The position numbers and the translations under genes were made by a program. Shown in pieces: positions 23,498 to 30,584 of a DNA stretch of 30,584 bases. The DNA lies in assembly GCA_964438515.1 (NCBI GenBank), contig CAYTLK010000042.1:1-30584 (forward strand), read 5' to 3'. The stretch comes from RGIG3701 sp964438515 (lineage in GTDB: Bacteria; Planctomycetota; Planctomycetia; Pirellulales; Thermoguttaceae). The notes beneath the pieces were generated by a model. It searched no databases. It saw only the letters and a list, made by a program, of their open reading frames with translations, and had not been told where the DNA came from. Position 1 is the first letter of the stretch; every line of letters begins with the position of its first letter.

Positions 23498-25909
23498 ATG
23501 AAGTGTCATTTATTCTTTACACATATTTTATTCCCGACAGTATTTGGAATTTGCGCTGTTTTTTCCGCTTTTTCCGATTTTTCGCAGGCGCAGACGGCGG
23601 CGGAGTCGGACCGTTTCGCACCGTATCGGCAAATGTACGCGGAAAATGAAACCCAGATTCCTCCAGCGTCCAATCGTGTTTCCGAGTCGGCGGAATCCCC
23701 CAGTGCGTCCAGCACCCTAAATACCCCCAGCGTCCCCAACGCCCCCAGTATTTCCAGTACCGCCAAATCCTCCAAACATCCTAAATCTCCCAATTCACCG
23801 AGTCCCTCCAATTCTGCGATGAATTTTTTCCCCGGGGCGGGAAATACCAGTTTTGGACCTCGTACGGCTCCGGAGTTGGATGTTTCTGCCAAAGTGACGA
23901 AAACACCTTCGGGAAATGAAGCGGGTGAAATCGTTATTTTTGCCGCCATTCCGGAAGGATTCAAAATCTATTCCGTGACGCAGAGCGCCGGCGGGCCGTT
24001 TCCTACGAAAATCCATCTTTCGCAGGAAATCGCGCCTCTTGCAGTTCCGGAACCCAAACCGGCTCCCAAGGCAGAAAAGGATGAAGACGTCTGGGGCGAC
24101 ATCGTGATTGAGACGCATAAACACACGGTGGAGTGGCGCGTCGCGTTTCGATGGACGGACGAGAAAAACGTTCCAACGCAGATTACGGGAAGCGTCGAGG
24201 CGCAAATGTGCGATGCAAATTCCTGTCTCCCGCCCAAAAAATTCCCATTTACCGCGCCGGTTCCCGCAGTAGAAACCTCCGCCGCTCGTGAGGTTCCTGA
24301 AAGTTCGACGGAAGCCGCACCACAGATTCCTGTACAGGATTTTCCATCTACCGATTCTTCCAACGGAGCGGGAAACCCGACCGTAAATCCTGCGGAAATC
24401 CCTGCTGGAAACGGAACGAAAGAAGGAACCTTTTCGAATTCGGACGTTGTGCCGGAAATTTCAGCGGAAAACGGTTTGAAAACGGCTTCCGGCCCCGAAA
24501 GTGTGTCGGACGATTCCGCCGATGTTTCACCCGCCGATGTTCCGCCCGCTGCAGTTCCGCCCGCCGCCCCAAAGGAATCGTTTGCGATTCTGCTTTTGAT
24601 GGCGTATTTAGGCGGTCTCATTTTGAATTTGATGCCGTGTGTTCTTCCCGTAATCGCCCCAAAACTGCATTCGTTCATGCGTCAGTCGGGGGAGGCGCGC
24701 AGCCGGATTTTCCTGCTGAATGTGAGTTACACGTTCGGTCTTTTGACCGTTCTGTGGTTCCTCGCGGCTCTTTCACGCATTGCGGATTTGACGGCGTTTC
24801 TCCGTTCGTCGCTTCCGGAATCCCTGGCGCAAAGGATTCCCGACCTGCAAAATATGGGGTGGGGACAGCAATTCACCTACCCCGCTTTCGTCATTTTCAT
24901 GATTGCACTCGTTTTCATCATGGGGCTGAGTTTTCTCGGCGTCTGGGAAATTCCGATTCCTGGAATGATTTCAGGCGGCAAACTGGGTAAAATGCAGAGA
25001 AAAGAAGGATTTCTAGGCGCGTACTGCATGGGGATTCTGACGACGCTTCTCGCCACACCCTGCGTCGGACCGTACCTCGGAACGGTTTTCGGGTGGGTCG
25101 TTACGCAATCGGTTGCAACGTCCTTCCTCGTTTTTACCGTCATTGGTTTGGGACTCGGAACACCGTACCTCCTCATTGGAGCCTTTCCCGTCCTCATTCG
25201 GTTCCTTCCAAAACCTGGAGAGTGGATGGAAACTTTCAAAGAAATCATGGGATTTTTCTTCATGGGGACCGTCGTGTGGCTTTTTTACGTGCTTTCTCCC
25301 GAATACGTCGTTCCAACCCTCGGTTTGCTGACCGCGCTTTGGTTTGCGTGCTGGCTCATCGGAAAAACCACCCTTTCAGGCGCTTCGCGGGAAGCGACTT
25401 TTGTCGCGTGGGCGGCGGGAATCATTTTCGCGGCACTCGTCGGTTTCTTCCTCTTTTCGCTCGATCTTGCGCCGATTTCCGTTCAAAACGTCTCAGAATC
25501 CAGCTCGGAATCAGAGTCGGAAGAACTGTCGCACGAAATCCCCTGGAAAGTTTTTTCGGCCGAAAACGTGGAAAAAGCTCAAAATGAAAATCGTGTAGTA
25601 TTCATAGACTTCACGGCCCGCTGGTGCGCCACCTGTCAGACGAACAGCAAATTTGCGATTCAGACGACGAAGGTGAATGAATTTATTCGGAAAGAGGGGA
25701 TTGAGCCGCTTCTGGCGGACTGGACGCAGCCGTCGGAAGAAATCGAACATTATATTCGTTCGATGGGGCATTCGTCGATTCCGCTCATTGTGATTTGGAT
25801 TCCTGGAAAGGAACAGCCGATTTTGCTCGACGGACTCATTACGGAGTCGAAACTCCTCAGCACCCTGGAATTTGCGGTTCATTCGGCCTCCGCGAAAACA
25901 CAATACTAA
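23498..25909 (+). CDS. dsbD: Thiol:disulfide interchange protein DsbD
   Basis: ATG 23498 is chosen over GTG 23462 and ATG 23483 because a GAAGG site lies 7-8 nt upstream and a signal peptide starts there (about 1-31, to SQAQTA). The protein has 803 residues, longer than typical DsbD. After a Pro/Ser-rich repeat region (77-106) comes the N-terminal DsbD-alpha domain (about 125-255) with the C238/C243 pair in QMCDANSCLPP. An acidic Ala/Pro-rich linker (about 255-355) leads to the eight-segment membrane domain with C381 in MPCVLPV and C522 in ATPCVGPYLG. A thioredoxin-like C-terminal domain carries W-C710-A-T-C713. DsbD moves electrons from cytoplasmic thioredoxin to periplasmic thiol proteins, for disulfide isomerisation and c-haem attachment. 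It ends 5 nt before the second copy of the structured repeat. Confidence 0.93.
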   Translation: MKCHLFFTHILFPTVFGICAVFSAFSDFSQAQTAAESDRFAPYRQMYAENETQIPPASNRVSESAESPSASSTLNTPSVPNAPSISSTAKSSKHPKSPNSPSPSNSAMNFFPGAGNTSFGPRTAPELDVSAKVTKTPSGNEAGEIVIFAAIPEGFKIYSVTQSAGGPFPTKIHLSQEIAPLAVPEPKPAPKAEKDEDVWGDIVIETHKHTVEWRVAFRWTDEKNVPTQITGSVEAQMCDANSCLPPKKFPFTAPVPAVETSAAREVPESSTEAAPQIPVQDFPSTDSSNGAGNPTVNPAEIPAGNGTKEGTFSNSDVVPEISAENGLKTASGPESVSDDSADVSPADVPPAAVPPAAPKESFAILLLMAYLGGLILNLMPCVLPVIAPKLHSFMRQSGEARSRIFLLNVSYTFGLLTVLWFLAALSRIADLTAFLRSSLPESLAQRIPDLQNMGWGQQFTYPAFVIFMIALVFIMGLSFLGVWEIPIPGMISGGKLGKMQRKEGFLGAYCMGILTTLLATPCVGPYLGTVFGWVVTQSVATSFLVFTVIGLGLGTPYLLIGAFPVLIRFLPKPGEWMETFKEIMGFFFMGTVVWLFYVLSPEYVVPTLGLLTALWFACWLIGKTTLSGASREATFVAWAAGIIFAALVGFFLFSLDLAPISVQNVSESSSESESEELSHEIPWKVFSAENVEKAQNENRVVFIDFTARWCATCQTNSKFAIQTTKVNEFIRKEGIEPLLADWTQPSEEIEHYIRSMGHSSIPLIVIWIPGKEQPILLDGLITESKLLSTLEFAVHSASAKTQY
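23726..23815 (+). repeat. 9-bp tandem repeat inside dsbD (ten tripeptide units)
   Basis: Ten in-frame units of 9 nt encode diverged tripeptides of the type Pro-(Ser/Asn)-x: PSV, PNA, PSI, SST, AKS, SKH, PKS, PNS, PSP, SNS. The core nucleotide pattern is CCCCAAxxx. It lies between the signal peptide and the DsbD-alpha domain and probably forms a flexible spacer of variable length. Confidence 0.75.
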
Positions 25910-26031
25910 CCCGGTACGACCGGGAGCGAGTAACTGGGGAAACAACATTCAAAATCTTTTTTCCCCACAACCGTCGTGGTGCAAAACCCCCTTGAAACAC
26001 GACGCTTCCTGTACGTTTTTCACACAACAAC
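25910..26031 (+). repeat. Structured intergenic repeat, copy 2 (candidate RNA element)
   Basis: From GTACGA (25914) to about 26031 this aligns with the minus strand of 4142-4275. Hairpins: CCCGG-TACGA-CCGGG (25910-25924, only in this copy); GGGGAAA...TTTCCCC (25936-25966); and CGTCGTG (25972-25978) with CACGACG (25998-26004). In the last stem three base pairs are changed on both sides relative to copy 1 so that pairing is kept. It begins right at the dsbD stop in the sense orientation and ends about 78 nt before the next gene. Confidence 0.75.
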
Positions 26032-26108
26032 TTTCACGCAGCAGCTTTCAGTTTGAAAGATTTAGGGAAACTGAAGTGTTTGTTCCAACAAAAAACGGAC
26101 GATGAAAA

Positions 26109-28067
26109 ATGAGCGATACACCGAAATATACGTACTGGTATTTGAGCGACGAAGAACAGGAACGGCTCGCAAAAGCGCAGCGGGAAGAAGAACGTCAGCG
26201 CAAAGAGCGGCAGTTTGAGGAGGCGGCTCGACGGCGGGAGGAACGTATTGCACGTTCGAGAAGCGCTTTGACCGAACAAAATGCGGAACTGTTTCGACTT
26301 TTGAAACGTCTTTCGGAAACCCTTCAGAGCGCAAATTTCCCCGGAATGGAACAGATTGACGTTCTGCGAAACGGTTTGGAACCGCTTCAAAATTCCATCG
26401 ACGCGATTCGTTGGGACGACGAGCTTCAAAGCGTCTCGAGAATCCTTCGGAAGCAGAAACACAGCGTCGACGGACTGTACGCTTTTCTAAACGAGAAGAA
26501 CAATATTCTAAAAGGACTGCGAAAAATCGAAGATGGAATTGCGGCGCGCAAGAATCTGACGATTTCCTCCACCGTTTGGGGGACGGTCGAACAGCGCGGA
26601 CTGTTTGCGCAATCCGTGCGTGAGGCCGAGACGCCGGAGGGGTTGTTCCTTCTGAAAAACACGTGGAATTTGATTTTTGAGTTTTTCGAAAAGCTCTTTC
26701 TGCTTTATGACGAGCGTGAAGGCTGCGCGCGTCTTTCTGCCGGGATGGCGGCTCTCGACCGTCAGCTCGTTTCCGGCGAAAATCTGAAACTTTATCAGCA
26801 AATTTCCACAGAAATCACGAAACTGGAAACTTTTTTGAAGTCGGAAGATGCTTCCTCAGCCTCTGCGATTTTGCTCCGTGCGAAAAATCATTTGGAGATT
26901 TTGACGCTGAAACTGCGGAATGACGCGGTGGCTCTCGCGCAGCGTCACGACGAAAATGCCGCCCGACTTTCCGCGCTCTCGGACGCTTTCGAGGAAATCA
27001 GCAACGATTCTTTGAATTTTTCCTTAAATTCAATGTTTCCGCTGACCGATCTTTCGAACGTTGAAAATCGGATTCGAACCTCATTGCAGCGTTTGGAACC
27101 CCTTTGCGCGCAAGAAGAAACTGCGGATTTTACGGCTTCGGTCGACGGTGTGCGGAAAGAAATTGAGGAATTTCGCACATCAACCCAGCAGGCGCAGAAA
27201 ATCGCGGACTTTCAAACGTCCCTGATTCAGCGTCTTCCCGCCTCGCTCTGGGAGGAATTGGCGGCCGACGATTTTCACGAAATTGAAAAAATGACGGAAA
27301 ATCTAAAAAAACAGCTTCAAAATCGTCAAAGTGTCCGATTCGATGCGAGTTTTGAAAAACTCACGCGTTTTACGGAGTCGGTCATCGAACGTCTGACGTC
27401 TGCAATTACGGCTCGGAATGAAAAAATCGCTCAAATTCAGAAAGTTTTGAATCAAACGCGCGATTTCATAGAGTCTTACTCCTCCGACCCTGCCGCGCAA
27501 CGGTGGGCGCGTACAGAAATCGAATCTCAGTCGAATATTTTGAAATCGATTGAAAATTCGCTCCCGAATAAAAATCTAACGGAAATCGAAAACGCTCTTT
27601 CGCGCTGGCAGTCGCAGATGGAACAAATTACGCAGGCGGTAAATCTTATGGAGGAAAAGGAGCTGCGGCGGCAGTTTTTGGTGCAGCGATTTCAAGAAAA
27701 ATTCAAAGAATTGGGTTTTTCATCGAGTGTGCCGCACTGGGAGGATTCTTCAAATCCTGCGTCTGGAATTCTCCTGACGGCCAGCCGTCCTGAAGGAAAA
27801 ACGATTAATGTACGTTTCGATCAAGACGAACATCAGCCTGTAATGTATGCCGTCGATGGTTTTCCGATGCCGACGCAGAGGGTGGATGGGAAAGCGTATC
27901 GAACGTGCGACGAGGCGCAGCGTCAACTTGAAATTTTGCATAAATTACTTAAAAAACATGGAATTTTAATGGAAAAACTTTCCTGGGAGGACCAGCCGCC
28001 GGTGGATCTTGAGAAAGAGGCGCTTGAACTTCCGGATGCGGCCGACCGTGAAATTCATGAAAAATGA
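26109..28067 (+). CDS. Large coiled-coil protein of unknown function
   Basis: The 652-residue protein lacks a signal peptide and membrane segments, so it is probably cytoplasmic. Residues about 12-55 form a highly charged Arg/Glu helix (EEQERLAKAQREEERQRKER). Most of 55-540 is predicted helical with heptad-like Leu/Ile spacing and many Glu/Lys/Gln, reminiscent of SMC- or spectrin-like rods. A compact C-terminal domain (about 535-625) differs: FQEKFKELGFSSSV, INVRFDQDEHQPVMYAVDGF, and DGKAYRTCDEAQRQLEIL with one conserved-looking Cys. I do not recognise that domain. The tail is acidic. The ribosome-binding site is poor. It lies between dsbD and the GH172 gene on the same strand, but nothing indicates a functional link. 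Its size and intact frame make it a real gene. Confidence 0.8.
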   Translation: MSDTPKYTYWYLSDEEQERLAKAQREEERQRKERQFEEAARRREERIARSRSALTEQNAELFRLLKRLSETLQSANFPGMEQIDVLRNGLEPLQNSIDAIRWDDELQSVSRILRKQKHSVDGLYAFLNEKNNILKGLRKIEDGIAARKNLTISSTVWGTVEQRGLFAQSVREAETPEGLFLLKNTWNLIFEFFEKLFLLYDEREGCARLSAGMAALDRQLVSGENLKLYQQISTEITKLETFLKSEDASSASAILLRAKNHLEILTLKLRNDAVALAQRHDENAARLSALSDAFEEISNDSLNFSLNSMFPLTDLSNVENRIRTSLQRLEPLCAQEETADFTASVDGVRKEIEEFRTSTQQAQKIADFQTSLIQRLPASLWEELAADDFHEIEKMTENLKKQLQNRQSVRFDASFEKLTRFTESVIERLTSAITARNEKIAQIQKVLNQTRDFIESYSSDPAAQRWARTEIESQSNILKSIENSLPNKNLTEIENALSRWQSQMEQITQAVNLMEEKELRRQFLVQRFQEKFKELGFSSSVPHWEDSSNPASGILLTASRPEGKTINVRFDQDEHQPVMYAVDGFPMPTQRVDGKAYRTCDEAQRQLEILHKLLKKHGILMEKLSWEDQPPVDLEKEALELPDAADREIHEK

Positions 28068-28100
28068 ACGAATATTGTTCTTCAGAACGTCCTATAAATC

Positions 28101-28150
28101 CGTCACCGACTCACTCCCGAACTCATTCACTCACCCACTCACCAACCCAC
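28101..28150 (+). repeat. Degenerate ACTCAC-type tandem array upstream of the GH172 gene
   Basis: The words GACTCACTCCC, ACTCATTCACTCACCC and ACTCACCAACCC follow one another just before the AGGA ribosome-binding site of the gene at 28170. It is the reverse-complement type of the GTGA-rich arrays at 21575-21632 and 19553-19570. A possible regulatory word TGAACGAATATTGTTC lies upstream at 28065-28080. Confidence 0.5.
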
Positions 28151-28169
28151 TTCCAAACAGGATTTTACC

Positions 28170-30329
28170 ATGAAAAAATTCTTCCCCAATTTGCCAGTTT
28201 TAACATTTTGCGCAGCTTTCGTTTCATGCACGTTATTCGTTCTGCTTTTGTTCCAATGTGGAAATTTGCAGGCGGAGGAGTCGGCGGCGGTCTCGCTGCG
28301 TTCCCTCTTGGACGAAATGTGCGACCGGTCGGCACTCGCCGCGTCCGAGCCGATTTTTACGTGCTCGCAGGCCAGCAGTTTTGACCGAAACGCCAAATCG
28401 CCGGGAAAAAACTGGTTTGCAAACGCAGACGCGTCACAGTTTATTCGTACGGAAAACAATAACGGTCGTGAGGAATGGGTGTTGCTGGACGCGCAAGGGC
28501 CGGGCGCGATTGTGCGGTGGTGGATTACGTCTGGTGAGTACAAAAATCATTTTCACATTTATATCGACGGGGCGCAGGAACCGACTTTTTCAGGGAAAAT
28601 TGATGAAATTGTCGGCGGCACAGCGTTCTGCGGCACACCGCTTTCGCAGGAAACCGCGCGCGGGAGGAATCTGTATTTACCGATTCCTTACGCAAAATCA
28701 ATCAAAATTACGTGCGACGCGATGGACGTTCAGAAAAATTTGTACTACCAGATAAACTATCGTACATATTCCAAAGATACGGCGGCGGAGTCGTTTTCTC
28801 CGGAAGTTTTGCGCAGCGCGGAGGCTCAAATTGCAGCCGTTTGCGAAACGCTTTTGAATCCTCCTGAAGTCTCCAGCACTGTACAAAATTCGAAAACATT
28901 CACCGCCTCGCGTGTTTTGGAGCCTGGAAAAAGTACGGCGGCGTTGAGTCTCACGGGGCCGGGAAACATCGTAAATTTGCGGGTGAAAGTCGATACAAAA
29001 GCAGGAAAGAAAGTCGGTAAAAAAGCCGGAATTTCCGATGCGGACGGTGCGTCTTCGGAAGAGGTTTGCGCCGCGGCGGCCGACGCGCTGCGCAGCACGA
29101 TTCTTCAGATTTCTTTTGACGGTCAAACCACGGTTTTGTGCCCGCTCGGCGACTTTTTCGGGTCGGGCGTGGGGCTGAATCCGTATCGTACATTTTTCAC
29201 AGCGGTTGCGGAGGACGGAAATTTGCAGGCGTTTTGGCCGATGCCGTTCTTGAAAGACGCACAGATTTCGTTCCTGAATGTTGGAACCGCCCCCGTCACG
29301 CTGGAGGTTTCGTGCGTTCAGGCCGACATTTCTGAAAATCGCACAAATAACGCGTCTGATTTGCGTTACTTTCATGCAAACTGGCGGCAGGAACGTGAGA
29401 TTTCCACGCTTGCGGGGCAGGGGACGCGGGATTGGAATTACGTAACCATTGATGGGAGCGGGACTTATGTCGGAGACGTTCTGTCGGTTGTGAATTCTTC
29501 TCCCCAGTGGTGGGGCGAGGGAGACGAAAAGATTTATGTGGACGGCGAGTCGTTTCCATCGCATTTTGGGACCGGAACGGAGGATTATTACGGTTATGCG
29601 TGGTGTACGCCGACCCGTTTTGAGTCTCCGTGGCGCGCGCAGCCTCGAGCGGAAGGTCCGTCGAACTTTGGAAATACGACCAATTTACGTTTTCGTTCGC
29701 TCGATCGCATTCCTTTCGAGAAAAATTTCCGTTTCGACATGGAAATCTGGCATTGGGCGAGTACGAAAATCAATTATGCGGTGACGGTCTTTTGGTACGG
29801 TCCGACCTCCTCACGGCTTCAAAACGCGCCGTCGGATGCGTCTCTTTTGGAAGAGGCGGCCGCGTCGGTCCGTTACAGAACGCAGCTTTCTTTAACGTAC
29901 GGCCCCTTCCGTCTCTCAAAAATTCCTTCTGGAAACCTTTCGATTCAGGGAATGGGTTCCTTTCCGAACGGCAAATGGCGCGACGATGAGCAACTTTGGT
30001 GGAGCGCCGGGAAATCGGGAGACGAACTTGATTTTCTTATTGAGATTCCGTCTGCGGCCAAAACGCTGACGTTGGGACTTACGCGAGCTTGTGATTATGG
30101 AATTTTCGAGTTTTATCTTGATGGAAAGCTTCTTTCATCCGTTCCGTTTGACGCATGCAATCCTGTACCCGGTCCAGGCGGTGTGATTTCGGAGACGAAG
30201 ATGTATGAAATTGGGACAAAATTACAAAAGACGCAAGACGATATTCATCACATAACGGTTCATCTTGTTGGAAAGTCTCGTCGTTCGACGGGCACGATGT
30301 TTGGATTACATTTTGTGGAAGTGAAGTAG
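28170..30329 (+). CDS. Secreted DUF2961 protein (glycoside hydrolase family 172)
   Basis: The 719-residue protein starts with a long signal peptide (about 1-35, FVSCTLFVLLLFQCGNLQAE), and an AGGA site precedes the ATG by about 9 nt. Two DUF2961 jelly-roll regions are recognisable: the first contains DAQGPGAIVRWWITSG and HIYIDGAQEP (about 107-138) plus FWPMPFLKDAQISFLN (about 355-370). The hallmark FGTGTEDYYGYAW is at 466-478, with E471 a likely catalytic residue. Members of GH172 cleave or rearrange fructofuranoside and arabinofuranoside bonds; the substrate here is not known. The C-terminal part (about 575-719) is an additional beta-sandwich-like region. It is the last protein gene of the window and follows an ACTCAC-rich leader. 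Confidence 0.87.
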   Translation: MKKFFPNLPVLTFCAAFVSCTLFVLLLFQCGNLQAEESAAVSLRSLLDEMCDRSALAASEPIFTCSQASSFDRNAKSPGKNWFANADASQFIRTENNNGREEWVLLDAQGPGAIVRWWITSGEYKNHFHIYIDGAQEPTFSGKIDEIVGGTAFCGTPLSQETARGRNLYLPIPYAKSIKITCDAMDVQKNLYYQINYRTYSKDTAAESFSPEVLRSAEAQIAAVCETLLNPPEVSSTVQNSKTFTASRVLEPGKSTAALSLTGPGNIVNLRVKVDTKAGKKVGKKAGISDADGASSEEVCAAAADALRSTILQISFDGQTTVLCPLGDFFGSGVGLNPYRTFFTAVAEDGNLQAFWPMPFLKDAQISFLNVGTAPVTLEVSCVQADISENRTNNASDLRYFHANWRQEREISTLAGQGTRDWNYVTIDGSGTYVGDVLSVVNSSPQWWGEGDEKIYVDGESFPSHFGTGTEDYYGYAWCTPTRFESPWRAQPRAEGPSNFGNTTNLRFRSLDRIPFEKNFRFDMEIWHWASTKINYAVTVFWYGPTSSRLQNAPSDASLLEEAAASVRYRTQLSLTYGPFRLSKIPSGNLSIQGMGSFPNGKWRDDEQLWWSAGKSGDELDFLIEIPSAAKTLTLGLTRACDYGIFEFYLDGKLLSSVPFDACNPVPGPGGVISETKMYEIGTKLQKTQDDIHHITVHLVGKSRRSTGTMFGLHFVEVK

Positions 30330-30379
30330 AAAAAGAGATAGAAAGAGGGAAAAAAGGGGAAAAAACGGTCCCCTCCCCC

Positions 30380-30407
30380 TTGTAAAGAAACGAGAAAGAG
30401 TTAAACT
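30380..30407 (+). promoter_or_regulatory. Possible promoter for the tRNA gene
   Basis: TTGTAA (30380-30385) and TAAACT (30402-30407) are spaced by 16 nt, about 30 nt before the tRNA. The match is moderate. The preceding AAGGGG...CCCCTT (about 30353-30381) could be a weak terminator stem for the GH172 gene. Confidence 0.4.
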
Positions 30408-30437
30408 GAAGGAATGGAAGTACTGTAAGGAAACCAT

Positions 30438-30510
30438 GGCTCTATAGCTCAATGGTCAGAGCAGGGGACTCATAATCCCTTGGTTCGGGGTTCGAATCCC
30501 TGTGGAGCTA
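30438..30510 (+). tRNA. tRNA with CAT anticodon (elongator Met or Ile2)
   Basis: A complete 73-nt cloverleaf can be folded. The acceptor GGCTCTA pairs with TGGAGCT (two wobble pairs), the D stem is GCTC/GAGC, the anticodon stem GGGGA/TCCCT has loop CTCATAA with CAT at 30471-30473, and the T arm is CGGGG-TTCGAAT-CCCTG. CCA is not encoded. The anticodon stem lacks the three G-C pairs next to the loop that mark initiator tRNA. The variable region CTTGGTT and the anticodon arm resemble tRNA-Ile2, whose C34 becomes lysidine, but acceptor pairs 4 and 5 are mixed, so elongator tRNA-Met is equally possible. Confidence 0.93.
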
Positions 30511-30517
30511 ATATTTA

Positions 30518-30553
30518 GCCGTAAAACGCCGTGTTTTACGGCTTTTGGTTTTT
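30518..30553 (+). terminator. Rho-independent terminator of the tRNA
   Basis: GCCGTAAAAC (30518-30527) and GTTTTACGGC (30533-30542) form a perfect 10-bp stem around GCCGT, followed by TTTTGGTTTTT. It begins 8 nt after the tRNA. Confidence 0.85.
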
Positions 30554-30584
30554 CTTGAGGGATTATTCTGGGGATGTAAAAGCA

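Noticed and set aside
23697..23818. Possible CRISPR-like or satellite array
   Set aside because: The units are only 9 nt, diverged and in frame with dsbD; there is no repeat-spacer structure. It is an intragenic tandem repeat.
28064..28384. 106-codon frame overlapping the end of the coiled-coil gene (ATGA overlap)
   Set aside because: The overlap looks like coupling, but the product is Ser/Thr/His low complexity from the ACTCAC array and then runs out of frame through the GH172 signal peptide.
30438..30510. tRNA as an integration site (att) of a mobile element
   Set aside because: No integrase and no direct repeat of the tRNA 3' end can be seen inside the window; the sequence beyond the terminator is too short to judge.

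Overview
The window looks like a piece of a planctomycete (Planctomycetota) chromosome, probably a host-gut or otherwise polysaccharide-rich lineage of moderate GC content. This is inferred from gene content: a hydrazine-synthase-alpha-like (HzsA) / di-haem / formylglycine-enzyme fusion, a DUF6263-like secreted protein, a type 2 orotidine-phosphate decarboxylase, a Tat-exported sugar isomerase/epimerase-like protein, and several secreted carbohydrate-active enzymes (GH38, CE7, GH28-like, GH172/DUF2961). No plasmid, phage or transposase gene is visible. A run of ten N at 20617-20626 is a scaffold gap, so the order of the left two thirds relative to the right third depends on scaffolding.

Layout. 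Positions 1-12258 are all on the minus strand. Read in transcription order these are: lemA with an M48 peptidase that has an unusual C-terminal extension, behind a good sigma70-type promoter; a secreted beta-propeller lipoprotein; a small unknown protein translationally coupled to a TatD-type hydrolase, then pyrF; then a CE7 esterase, a GH38-type alpha-mannosidase with two fibronectin III domains, and a membrane protein cut by the left edge. Positions 12630-30584 are all on the plus strand: the HzsA-like fusion protein, the Tat-exported epimerase, a GH28-like enzyme, an OmpA-like lipoprotein, [gap], a DUF6263-like protein, nadD, a LexA-like regulator, a DsbD-type thiol:disulfide transporter, a coiled-coil protein of unknown function, a GH172 (DUF2961) enzyme and a tRNA with CAT anticodon followed by a clear terminator. 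The two halves diverge from the 12259-12629 interval.

Function. The secreted enzymes (alpha-mannosidase, acetyl esterase, pectin/galacturonan hydrolase, GH172) suggest breakdown of complex plant or host glycans. DsbD would feed electrons for disulfide and c-haem handling outside the cytoplasm, which fits a neighbourhood with many cysteine-rich exported proteins and a CxxCH protein. Housekeeping genes (pyrF, nadD, lemA, M48, tRNA) are interspersed, so this reads as ordinary chromosome and not as a genomic island.

The most unusual signals are non-coding. (1) A ~120-nt element occurs twice, each time directly behind a gene in the sense orientation and in front of a co-oriented gene; one of its stems carries three compensatory base-pair changes between the copies, which points to a conserved RNA structure. 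(2) A second family of short GC-rich hairpins with a conserved GGCTCGCC-type flank is present in at least four copies. (3) A LexA-like repressor has lost the cleavage site and both catalytic residues of the autoprotease.
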